Part shown: one piece after another, positions 1 through 9,311 of the stretch
Layout: every line of letters begins with the position of its first letter
How positions within the stretch are numbered: position 1 is the stretch's first letter
DNA from: Hyphochytrium catenoides
Lineage: Eukaryota > Sar > Hyphochytriomycetes > Hyphochytriales > Hyphochytriaceae
Assembly (NCBI GenBank): GCA_900088475.1
Contig: FLMG01001593.1
Coordinates: forward strand, 1,160-18,659
Length of the DNA: 17,500 bases
Reading direction: 5' to 3'
The notes under the pieces: generated by a model
What the model was told of the DNA's origin: nothing
The model's input: the letters and a program-made list of their open reading frames with translations, nothing else
Database searches by the model: none
Made by a program: the position numbers and the translations under genes

Positions 1-39
1 TCTCCATTCACTTTTACGCATGAACTATAACTCTTCAAG

Positions 40-113
40 AAGATTGCGAAGAGGCCGTGGTTCCTACTGATGAAGCTCTCGCATTCCTCCTTCTAGAGCT
101 GCAGAGCATTTGA
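40..113 (+). CDS. Possible last exon of an upstream gene (partial, unrecognised)
   Basis: Following a plausible acceptor (CTATAACTCTTCAAG, with a branch-point-like CTATAAC), one frame reads an acidic then leucine-rich tail, DCEEAVVPTDEALAFLLLEL, and ends at a TGA at 111-113. The composition looks coding and the end resembles a C-terminal helix. The rest of the gene would lie left of the window, so there is no family evidence. The alternative is non-coding sequence; the antisense frame is also open from 241 to 35, but its composition is less convincing. Low confidence. Confidence 0.3.
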
Positions 114-572
114 CATATCAGATCCTCTGCCACTGATGCTCCCTCCGGGGGTGAGGAGAGATGGAATGTATTGCTGCCTACTAGACAGGAAAGTAGACAG
201 TCAGGAGCAGAAGGCATGAGGCAGACACTCTTACTATACACAGAGAAGAAGGAAAGGAGCTATGTGGAGAGAGAAGAAGTGAGAGAGAGATAAAGTGAGA
301 GGGATGTAGCTGAATCTTTAGTAGTAGCCTGAAGGCACACCGCAGCTGAAGCATTCCCAAGAAGTGACATCCTCCATTCTACCTACTGCGTCTTACCTCA
401 CGGGCTCCTTTTCTCTCTCTCTCTCTCTCGGCGTGTGTGTCTGTGTGTGTCTCTCTCTCTGTCTGTCTCTCTCTTTCTCTCTCTCTCTGTTTGTGGTCCT
501 CTGTCTGTCTGTCCGTCTCTCTCTCTCTCTCTCGCTCTCTCTCTGTGTCTGTTGTGGCGCTGTGTGGCCATC
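114..572 (+). other. 5' flank and CT-rich leader of the coiled-coil gene
   Basis: No gene is seen here. The first 250 bases are mixed sequence with purine-rich patches (about 240-300). From about 409 to 548 the + strand is an almost pure CT/GT microsatellite (CTCTCT, TGTGTG and CTGT units) ending about 25 bases before the ATG at 573. It may be promoter, 5'UTR or a leader intron. No TATA box or initiator can be assigned with confidence. Confidence 0.6.
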
Positions 573-3500
573 ATGGAGGGGGACGAGGTGGAGAGACTGA
601 GGCGTCAGTTGCACGGGAGAACCAAACTTATTGACGAGCTCCGGACGTCCTATCTCAGGTGAAGTGTCGTCCCACAGCAGACGCTCCTCTTCCATAGCTC
701 GCTCTTCTCAACCCTTCTCGGTCTCTCTTCCCTCTTTCGCTGTCTCTCTTCCTTTCTTCTCTCCCGTCCTCCCCTTCTCTTCCTCTCTCACTTCCCCTTC
801 CCTCTTGATTTTTTTCTCTCTCCCTCTCTCCCCATCTCTCACCCTCTCTCTCGCTCTCTTCTCCCTCTCTGTCTCTTCTCGCTCTCTCTCTTCTCTCTCT
901 CTCTCACACACATCCATCCTACCCTCTCGCTCTCGTCCTCTTCCTCCAGGACAGCCCCTCCTCGCCCTCTCTTCCCCCAATTCTATCTTTTCCCTTTCCG
1001 CCGACACTAATAAATATCCATCGACCTGCTCTCCTCTCATCTCTAGGGATGTCGTAGCCGTGAAGGAGATTCTGGCTCGCCTCTTTCCGCAGGGACAAAG
1101 GCAGTTACCGTCCGAGCTCCAGCGCCTCCCCTCTGTCGATCTAAGAGGCCTTCTGCCGCTCTTTGGCCCGGCTAATCACTTTTTAGAGGTGGAGCCCTGC
1201 GAGGTACGTTTACGGAGGTAGAGTTGTTGACAGAGAGAAGCGCAGCAAAAGAGAGAGAGAGAGACAGGGAGACAAAGAGAGAGTTGTCAGAGAGAGAGAA
1301 AGAGAGAGAGATGCCGAGAAGACACCTGCCGTGATCTTTCCCGCCTCTTCAATGAGAGCCATTTCTCTCCGTGAGCATTTGTTCCTCGCAGGGTTACCTT
1401 TAGTTGCTTCCTCTTTCGCTGTCTCCTTATTCCATGTTTTCTTTCTCAAAACTGGGCCAATGTTTGTTCTCGCTTCACTTCCATTGCTTCCCAACTGCAT
1501 CTCCTCATGCCTCTCTCTCTCTCTCTGTTTTGCCTGCTTCTTTCTTACGATGCCACTCCTTATGCGCTCACAGGCATGCGGTGGGATTGTCGATATGAAG
1601 CTCGTTCAGGTGCTGCTTCTGACCTGTGGACCCCTTTCCTCCTTCCATTGTGCTAAGGCTGTCCCAATTTTCCAACTTTCTCTCTCTTCCCCACCTCTCA
1701 GGCGCTCTCGCCTTTTCGGTTCTCTCTATTTCCCTCTTGACTTGCAAATCCAGTTTGATCTCTTTGTCGGTCTGATCCACGGTTCGTAGCTCCCCCTAGT
1801 TTGCCATGGTTTCTCTGTTGCCGGCCACGTCATATCCTCTTTCTGATTTAACTCCGTTGTCTCAACATCTCAGGAAGTCTTCACTTTCCGATACGTCAAA
1901 CGTCTCTTCCTTCCTATCGGCTGTCTCTCTCATCTTTTCTCTCTTCGACAAGATCAAAGATGAGGCAGGCGACTGCTGTTTATTAGTCTCTCCCTGCCAG
2001 TCCACTTCATCTTTCAATCTCTCTCGCTCTCTTTCTTTCCTTCATTGTCTTTCCGGCACCTTGGAGTTTATGATAAGCTAAGTGAAGTTCTGCAGGAGAA
2101 GGAGCGGAATGAGGCGGAGGCCAAGGTCGTAGAGCTTCTACAGATGCAGGAGAGAGCACAGGAGAGACTGGACATGCTTCGGAAGGAATGTGATGAGGCT
2201 CATCAATCAGGTGACTTCTCTTCCAGCCCTCATCCCATCCTCTCTCTCTCTCTCTGGCCTCTCTCTCTGTCTTTGTCTATTTTTCTCTACTTTTCTCTCA
2301 ATTTGTCTTCTCTCTCATTCCCGCTTTGTGTCCATCCATATGTCGCGATCGTCATTGATGCGCCAATATTCAGCGTTTTGGCTTAGTCTTTTCGTCACAA
2401 TCTTTTCTCTCTCTCCCTTTTGAACATGCCGATCCTGTTAGGACCCTCTCCCTTATCTTTTCTCTTCCTTAATTTGTTTCACAGTCTCTCGCGCACTTAC
2501 TGTCGCTTTTCTCTTGAGTCATCTGTGTGCTTTTTTATCGATCGCTCTATCTATCCTTGTGTGTCTCACGTACCTCTCTCTCTCGTAACATCAGCCACCT
2601 ACTGGGAGAAAGAAGCTCGACAAGCTTTAGAAGCTCTCGAGCAGGGGGAGAAATCCGTTATCGGGCTGCGGGAGTCCCAGGCCAGAGCCAAAGAAGCTGT
2701 TCTGAGAGATATCGACAGATCCAACCAGGAGGCAAAGGTGAAGACCAGATGCTCTCTTTCTCCTGCTCTCGCTCTCGTTCTCTTTCTCTCTCTCTGTATG
2801 TGTGTCTATACTCAACAGTCCCTCAACCCTCTCTCTTGTCTCTTTTTCTCTCTCCCTCTGTGTTGGTGTGTCTCGCTACCTTTAGCTGAGAGCGTCCCAA
2901 AGAGAAATCCAGCGCCTTTCCTTAGAGTATAAGCTAGAGAGTGAGCGCAGCCTGAAGTATCGAGACGAGAGAGATCAAGTGAGCCAAATGGTAAGAGAGA
3001 GGAAAATTCCTTCGTCCAAAACGACCAAATAGAGATCGTCTTCGGAAACCACAAGCACACCGAGGAAGGGAGAGAGCGAGAGAGTGAGAGGATACACACA
3101 GAGGAAGAGGAGAGATGGAGAGAGTTGCACACAGAGGAAGAGAGAGATAGAGGACAAACGCACAAAAACAGAGAGAAAGAGGCCGCCTTATAGAAAGGGA
3201 GCGAATGTCGAAGGAGAAGAGCATTTGGAGTAGAGGACGTAACTTCTGCCAAAGACAGCGATATAAGAAGGAAACGAGAGGGAGAAGAGAGAGAGAAGAG
3301 AGAGGGCGGAGAGTGAGAGACAACAAGCGGAGACGGAGCAAGGGAGGAAGGTATAGACACTTATAAAGCGAGAGTCATGCGGAGGGGACCAGAGGCGATG
3401 TAAAGTTAGCTCTAGCGGAAGACTCTTAGTCTTCAGCCCTAACCCTTGCTATTCAGCTTCAAGCCTGCCAGGCCACGGGGCAGAAACAAGCGCAGCAGCT

Positions 3501-5860
3501 GCAGGAAATTGAGCACGAGTTGAAAGAGACGATGGCGTCTCTTTCTTCATTGCAGGAGACATTACGAAGCAAGGAGAGAAAGATAGAACTCCAGGGAGAA
3601 GAGCGTCAGGATCTTCTCTTCTCTCTCAATACTAAGGTAGAGGAGATCCGGATATGGAAGGAGAGAGTAGACGACGAAGAGCGGAAGGTAAAGAGGTTAG
3701 AAACACAGCTCTCGAAAGAGCGAGATTCCTCTCAGAAAAGAGAGGCAGAGTTGAAGGACGATATCTCTCACCAGGAGCGCAGGATCAAAGCCCTAAATAC
3801 CGCTCTAGTCGATGAAAAGATGAGAGAAAAGCGACTCCAGAGAGCGAGAGCCGCCCAAAGGCTAGTCTCTCTCCTTGCCAGCAGAAGGGCAGGAAGAAAG
3901 CTTAAGGCTTTTCATCGCATGGCGCAAGAGAGACTATGCTTCAAAATCAAAGATGGAGCAAGGAGAGAAAAGGACCTACATTTGGTCATAGACAGACTGT
4001 CGGCCACTCTCTCCTTTCTCTATCAGACGTTAGGTAGCAGGCTGTCGAGGCGAGTCCAGGCCTTAGAGGCCGAGAAGATTGTCTTAGAACAACGTCTTCA
4101 CGACGCAGGAGGCCGGTGCGTTGACTTGGAGGCGGAGAACAGAGAGAGAGGGGCAAGGTTAGAGGAGCTTCTCTCTCTGACCGCCAGGTTGACTGAAGAA
4201 AGACAGGCGTACAAGGAGCAACTGGACTTGTCTCTTGTGGCTTTTGAGAGCCTAAAAGCTGAGCGGGAGAAGGAGAGAGACACTCATGCTGCAACTCTTC
4301 AAGCCGTGAAGGAGCAGCTTGAGAGGGAGATTCAGAGGTTAAATGACTCACTCCGGCGGAGCACGACAAAAGAGAAATTCTATAGAGAAGAGTTAGATGA
4401 GAAGAGGATCCACCAAGAGGTTGGTCAACTCTCTCTCTCTCTCTCCGTCTCTCTTTTACTTCAGAATACGACCACGTCTCTCTCCTGCCAAGCTTCTCGC
4501 TACTCTTTCACTTATCGATTGCACTTGACGAACACCTCTCTGTTGCCCTTCCTCATCCCATCTCCACCTGACAACCTCTTTACCTTCAGATTTGCCTTGC
4601 TCTTTGGTTTATGTCAGACGGGTGTCTTCGTTCGTCTCTCTCCTATTGTCTACGGTCGTGCTTTACCCTCCTCCTCCTCCCTAAGTTCCTCTCGCTTTCA
4701 GGCTCATACTCTATTTTCTAACTTTTCCATCTTTTTTTATCCTTCTTAGTCGCACTCCAACTCCTTCTCTCCGTCACTCTTTTTCTCTTGTTCTCTCTTT
4801 CTCTATCTGTAGTTTTTCTCTATCTCTTGTTCTCGTTCTCTCTCTCTCTTTTTTTCTCTTTCTCTCTCTCTCTCTATCTATCTTTCCCTCTCTCTCTCTT
4901 TCTCTTTCTCCGTCTTTCTCTCTGTCGTTCTCTCTCTCACTCTCTTCCTTCCCTCGTCTCGTCTCTCTCGCCGTGTATGTGGCCCTGGGCTGAAAACAGG
5001 CTTTGACAGTGATGGCAAGCGAGCAAAACGAAGTGATATCTAGCTATGTCCTAACGTAAGTCAATGAGTTCAGTTGTGTGTGGGACATTGTAAAAGCCCA
5101 ACTTTGTACTCTCTCTCTCATTCCTTCAGATGCCTCTAACCCCCACTCCTCTCTCGCTACCTTGACCAGGGTCCGAGAGCTCCGTGAGGCGCTGCAGCAG
5201 GAGATCCACCGCAAGGACGACGTCTTGCATCGAGCCGCAGGACTGGAGGCTGCCGTAAGTAGTCTATCACTCGTTTCTCTCCCAAGGCCCAGCGTCTCGC
5301 TTCTCGCTCAGTCTTCAGCTCTGGCTTCCTTCCTCCTTCTTTGTGCCATAATTCCTACTCTGGTTGAGGCACGGACGTGGTCTGCCTTCCTAGCTCTTGG
5401 TCTTCTTAGGTTTTGCGGTCCCTATGCCTTGAAGTGCTGGTCTGTTTGTCTGTCAGCTTTCCATAACCGTGGTCTAAAATCTGCCTCTTCAAGGCGACAT
5501 CCGCGGCCCGAGAGAGGGACGCAGCGCTGCGGAAGGCTGAGGTGTATCAGCACATGCTGCAGAACTTGACTGTTCTCAGTCTTCAACAAAAAGAAAGGAG
5601 AGGAGAGAATATCCCTTCTCAGCAGTGGCTAGATGCTGGCACTGATCAGGTCATCAACGATTTAGCTTGCAGAGTCATCGTCAAGTTCCTCCAAGTGAAT
5701 CTGAAGCTCAAGGTAAGCCCTGGAGAGACGAGAAAGGCGGTAAGTGGAAGGGAGAGAAGGCACAGCGCCGAGGAGAAGACTGCCGCTCTGGCGTCTCTCT
5801 CCTTAATTTAACTCTGTGCGGAGCCGCCATAGATACTCCTCTCACCTTCCCCTCTTCGCG

Positions 5861-5901
<41 letters not shown>

Positions 5902-6761
5902 CTTGTTTGCCAACAAAGATCCATTGAGTTTGCAGCTAAGGCAGAGAGTAAGAGAGCCAGGCAGCAAGAGGAAGAGAAAAACTGGATAGGAAAGAAAAAA
6001 TTCGGGAATAAGAGACAGATGAGAGTCAAAGGACGAGCGCTGACATCATCTTCTCCGCCGTACGTATCCTCTGTTGTTGCTTCAGGCTAGCAGCAGCTCA
6101 ATAAAGCTGATCACCAAGTTGGCAGAGCTCCAGCCCCTCCTGAGCTGCCTAAGGATGGTCTTCACAGCTGTCAATCAGAGTGGTTTCCTCTCAACCTTTG
6201 GGGTCCTTGTCCGCTTTCAAACACGAGAGCCCCTCCCTCCCGCCGTAGTGACGGTCCGCAGAAAGGGCAACGCTCTCGACATTGTGAGGATGATACGGCG
6301 CAGGAAACAGAAGCCTCACAAGTTTGAGCGGAGTGTCGGTGGGATATCCTCTCGACTTCTCCCTGCTTTCTCTTGTCCTGTTGACCTGACTCTTCTCTCT
6401 CTCTCTCTCCTCTTCTATTTTCTTTGCTATTCTAGCTCCTCGACTGTCATCTCCCCTCCATCCGTTGGCTTTTACATGCCGTTAGTCTACTATCTAGACC
6501 ACCTCTATACTTTTAACCCTAGTAGCGCTGTCGTCTTCTCTTCCTTAGTAGTGCTGAAGAAGGGACTAACGTCTACCGCCAGGGTCCTCTAAGGAGATCG
6601 ACAGCCCCGAAAGGACGGAGGTGAGAGCTGAACAAAAAGACATTCCTCGTGTCCTACAGCGAGGAGTGAGCAAGGTGAACATGTTGGAACAGTTGGCAAG
6701 GCAGCCAAGCACCGCCTCGCGATCATCAAAGAACAGCAGCAAGCTACGTGTCAACCCGTAG
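573..6761 (+). CDS. Large coiled-coil protein of unknown family, at least 12 exons
   Basis: I do not recognise this gene. Proposed exons: 573-658, 1047-1203, 1574-1609, [one small exon unresolved], 2067-2210, 2595-2737, 2886-2990, 3457-4419, 5000-5055, 5170-5254, 5494-5712, 6086-6338, 6583-6761. All junctions except the 1609/2067 step keep phase and have GT and AG ends. The ATG lies in ggccatcATGG, a good context. The product is about 810 residues. Residues 1-80 are helical, leading into a conserved-looking EPCEACGG (CxxCGG) segment. From about residue 95 to 600 the protein is almost continuous charged coiled coil rich in E, K, R, Q and L. Around nucleotides 3840-3930 there is a basic patch (RLVSLLASRRAGRKLKAFHR) that resembles IQ or SFI1-type repeats. 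The last 150 residues (from 5494) are less charged and end in a basic, serine-rich tail before TAG. By inference it could be a cytoskeletal, ciliary or centrosomal scaffold; no function is established. Confidence 0.85.
659..1046 (+). repeat. CT-saturated intron 1 of the coiled-coil gene
   Basis: The intron runs from GTGAAG to CATCTCTAG. Its core (about 675-960) is almost entirely pyrimidine on the sense strand, with repeated CTCTCT runs interrupted by G, T or A. The + strand is open here across 196 codons, but the product is low-complexity S/L/F/P and is not a gene. Splice phase (AG|G) joins cleanly to the next exon. Confidence 0.8.
1204..1573 (+). repeat. Intron with a GA block followed by CT blocks
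   Basis: The donor GTACGT is strong and the acceptor is GCTCACAG. Unlike the neighbouring introns, the 5' half carries purine repeats (GAGAGA blocks at about 1249-1312) and the 3' half carries pyrimidine repeats (for example CTCTCTCTCTCT at about 1511-1526). The two halves are complementary in register and could pair within the RNA. Confidence 0.7.
1610..2066 (+). other. Unresolved interval that must contain a small exon
   Basis: The exon ending at 1609 (GTTCAG|GTGCTG) stops in phase 0, while the next clear exon, starting at 2067 (TTGGAG|TTTATG), needs one preceding base. At least one extra exon of length 3n+1, or a different border, is therefore required. The best candidate is 1874-1901 (28 bases, after the good acceptor TCAACATCTCAG; donor GTCTCT is weak), adding EVFTFRYVK. 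A 16-base candidate follows the acceptor AAATCCAG at about 1752. Both fit the phase and neither can be proved here. Confidence 0.5.
2991..3456 (+). repeat. Purine-rich intron 6 of the coiled-coil gene
   Basis: This intron has donor GTAAGA and acceptor GCTATTCAG. About 3060-3350 is dense in GAGAGA, GAGGAAG and GAGAGTG on the sense strand, opposite to the CT-rich introns of the same gene. Because of this, the antisense strand shows long open frames rich in S and L (3360-2812), which I treat as artefacts. Confidence 0.75.
4420..4999 (+). repeat. Long CT-rich intron 7 of the coiled-coil gene
   Basis: The intron has donor GTTGGT (weak) and acceptor GCTGAAAACAG. About 4780-4965 is almost pure pyrimidine (CTCTCT and CTTT runs). 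The reading frame of the preceding 963-base exon happens to stay open into the intron up to 4749, but composition changes abruptly at 4420 from charged coiled coil to low-complexity S/L/F. That shift and the phase of the next exon place the border. Confidence 0.7.
5713..6085 (+). repeat. Intron 10 of the coiled-coil gene with (CT)n
   Basis: The donor is GTAAGC and the acceptor TTGTTGCTTCAG. It contains an uninterrupted (CT)n of about 31 bases at about 5866-5896, then a purine-rich section at about 5940-6030. No gene is seen in it. Confidence 0.75.
6621..6659 (+). other. Optional 39-base in-frame intron inside the last exon
   Basis: Within the final coding exon, a GTGAGA donor after GAG and a pyrimidine-rich CCTCGTGTCCTACAG acceptor bound a 39-base segment. 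It is exactly 13 codons, both borders are phase 0, and the segment contains no stop. It can be read through (adding VRAEQKDIPRVLQ) or removed without changing the frame. It is far shorter than the other introns here, so retention as coding sequence is the default. Confidence 0.4.
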
Positions 6762-6825
6762 TGTCCGTCTCTCTCTAGCCCACCCTCATCCCAGTGCTGG
6801 GATGAAGTTTACGCGTGGCCTTTGG

Positions 6826-6860
<35 letters not shown>

Positions 6861-7146
6861 CTCTCTCTCCAATGTCTTGTATGCCCCTGTACATATGCGT
6901 GTATACTTCCATCATTTCCTCAGGGATGAACCCTGAGATCAGTGGTCCGTGGCATTGAATGTATGTGTTATCCGTGCATCGTGCTGCCGTCTCCTCAGTC
7001 CCTCTTTAGAAGAAACCCGGACTAGTAAAGGTAATGGGAGCAATAATAGTGCCAAAAGAAGAGAGTGAGATCGGATCAGCAGGGGAGACGGCACTGATAG
7101 TTAATTTAAAGCTGTTATTTATAGCTGTGACTGCAGACTTCTACTT
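6762..7146. other. Convergent intergenic spacer with (TC)15
   Basis: This stretch lies between the TAG of the coiled-coil gene and the stop of the Tubby gene, so it must hold both 3'UTRs. It contains a clean TC repeat at about 6829-6858. A + strand frame at 7034-7219 is open but runs antisense into the Tubby C-terminus and is not supported. No definite polyadenylation signal can be assigned. Confidence 0.7.
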
Positions 7147-7259
7147 CTACTCGCAGACAATCTTAGAGTTCACAGCGCTTAGGGCAATGGCGAAGGCCTG
7201 CAGGGGAGACAAAGGATAGCGGAAGTCGCAGCTGAACTTGTTGGTGGCCACCTGGAAAA

Positions 7260-7298
<39 letters not shown>

Positions 7299-9276
7299 CA
7301 GCGTCAAAAAGCTACGCCAAAGGAGGAGAGGGACGTTGCACAAAATACTTTAAAGGCGTATAAGGAGAATAAGGACGTGAAGGGATGTATGGCTGCCGCG
7401 AGGTCATCTTAGGGCAGCACGTGCAACTCTACAGAGGGGATTCTTTTAGAGAGAGAAGAGAGAGAGACAGGGAGACACAGAGAGACAGAGAGTCAGATTA
7501 GAAAAGGGCAATTCTAGGGAGAGAGAACGAGGAGAAACGGAACAGCAACTTGTTCATCGGGAAGCGAGAGAGAGCGCCAACAGGAGAGGACGAAAGTCGA
7601 CACTTCACGACTTTCTGCCTCGCTGTAGTTTCCTCAACTCTTCCTTTTACCTGTCCAAACAGCATAACGACCTGGTCTTCTTGCGCAGGATCTACAAGGA
7701 GGAAGTTTCCGACACAAGCCATCGTCACTCTTCCTCCAAAGTCCAGGCAGTAAGACTCAAGGGACTCGTTCCAGACCGGTGATTTGTTTACTAGGAGAGA
7801 GATGCTCTCGTGTGTCCCCTCTGCTCCCTGCACCTGCATGTACTCTCTCTTGGTCTTGGGGCGCCAGCTGGCAGTCGTGATGATGCCGTTCTCCATACTC
7901 TGGACCTTGGGAATGTGGATCTTCATCTAAACGTATGAGGCGTAGAGGACAGAGCCATAAGAGGAAGCGACACCACAAGAGGCCAACACCATAGAGAGAA
8001 AATAAAGAGAGAGGAAGAAGAGTAGCTACGTGACGTCCAAATCTTAGCAATTGACAAAAGCTGCAGAGACGAAAGGACAGACATCTCATAGCCCAGCCCA
8101 CATCGACACAGACCAGGGATCGGAGAGAAGGCCACAAAGAAGAGAGTTGGCAGATGGCATCAATCCCCTCTTCCGCTCCCCAAGCTCGTCTAGCTTACCT
8201 GTCGTGGTACCCCTTGCATCCTAGTGGTTGCATACTGCACGGCACACAGCTGTTTCCGCATGGAGAGAATGCCTGCTGCCTTTTCCGGGGCCAGTCCACC
8301 GTCATAGAGATTATAGTCAGAGCCCAGCAGATTCCCAGAGAGTCTGCCCAAGTAGCTGCAGCTCTTAGGGTCCAGGCAGTCGAGGCGGGTGGAAATGTGA
8401 TAGGAAGGAGTGACGCTCGCGAGCTTGGAGACCCGCTTGGCTGCCATAATGAAGCGATTGTCTTCCTCGCTAAACAGCTGATAGCTGCTGCCGCTGACCA
8501 CCAGGTAGCAGCTAGGTCGAGAGGAAGTAAGCGAAAGGAGTGAGAGGAAAATGGAGAGAGAGAGAGAGAGAGAGAGAGCCACAAAGAGAGAGAGAGGGGC
8601 AGACGGAGAGAGAGAGTGTCAGAGAGAGAGAGAGAAGAGGGAGGAAAGGACGATGGGTAAGCCGAAGAATAGTCCGAGGTCAGGTACAAAGAGAGACACA
8701 GCTAGAGGAGGGAGGACCTGACATATATGCAACCATGCCAGCTTTCATAATGGTGGGCTTAGAAAAGATAGAGGTGGGAGACAGAAAAGAGAGAGAGAGG
8801 AAAGTAGGTCACGAGATAATGAATTCAATTACCTCATCTTCCCTGCGTCTGGAGGCAGAGGCTGGCTCAGCTTCTCCTTCAGCTTGGCTGCGTCCACTCG
8901 GAGGAACTCACCAACATTAAGATGCGGCTCGTCTATGGCTGAAGAGAAGGTGACAGAGTGGCGGGGAGAGACGGAGAGAGAGAGAAGCTTTGTAGGATCT
9001 CGAGGGGGCAGAGCTTTAACTTGACGATGCTCCTCTTCTTGATTGTCCTCTTCGGTGTCAGAATCACTCTGGTGCGAGCCTTCAGACTCGTCTAAAGGTA
9101 GAGAAACCGACAGAGAAAGAAGAGGTTAAGGACGAAGGGAACGAAGGACAATACAGGGTGGCGATGAACTAGAAGTATGTATCTTCTTGACGAGAGAGAC
9201 AGAGGGAGTTAACAGGCAGACACAGAAACACAAGCAGAGAGACAGGGAAAGACAGGGAGAGACAGAGGGAGACGAG

Positions 9277-9311
<35 letters not shown>

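Noticed and set aside
364-1221. Several + strand open frames rich in SLSLSLS/VCLSL
   Set aside because: They are translations of CT/GT microsatellites in the leader and first intron; the splice-consistent exons lie in a different arrangement.
2045-2066. Possible AT-AC (U12) acceptor, TTTCCGGCAC before CTTGGAG
   Set aside because: No matching ATATCC donor lies near 1609; a missing small GT-AG exon explains the phase problem more simply.
2812-3360. Minus-strand 182-codon open frame
   Set aside because: It is antisense to a GA-rich intron and flanking exons; its low-complexity S/L content comes from the repeat.
5078-5569. + strand 163-codon open frame across two exons
   Set aside because: Only the parts 5170-5254 and 5494-5712 have coiled-coil coding character, the latter in another frame; the rest is intron with GTAAGT and TTCAAG borders.
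8540-8920. + strand frame encoding RERERE repeats
   Set aside because: It is antisense to Tubby exons and its (GA)n intron.
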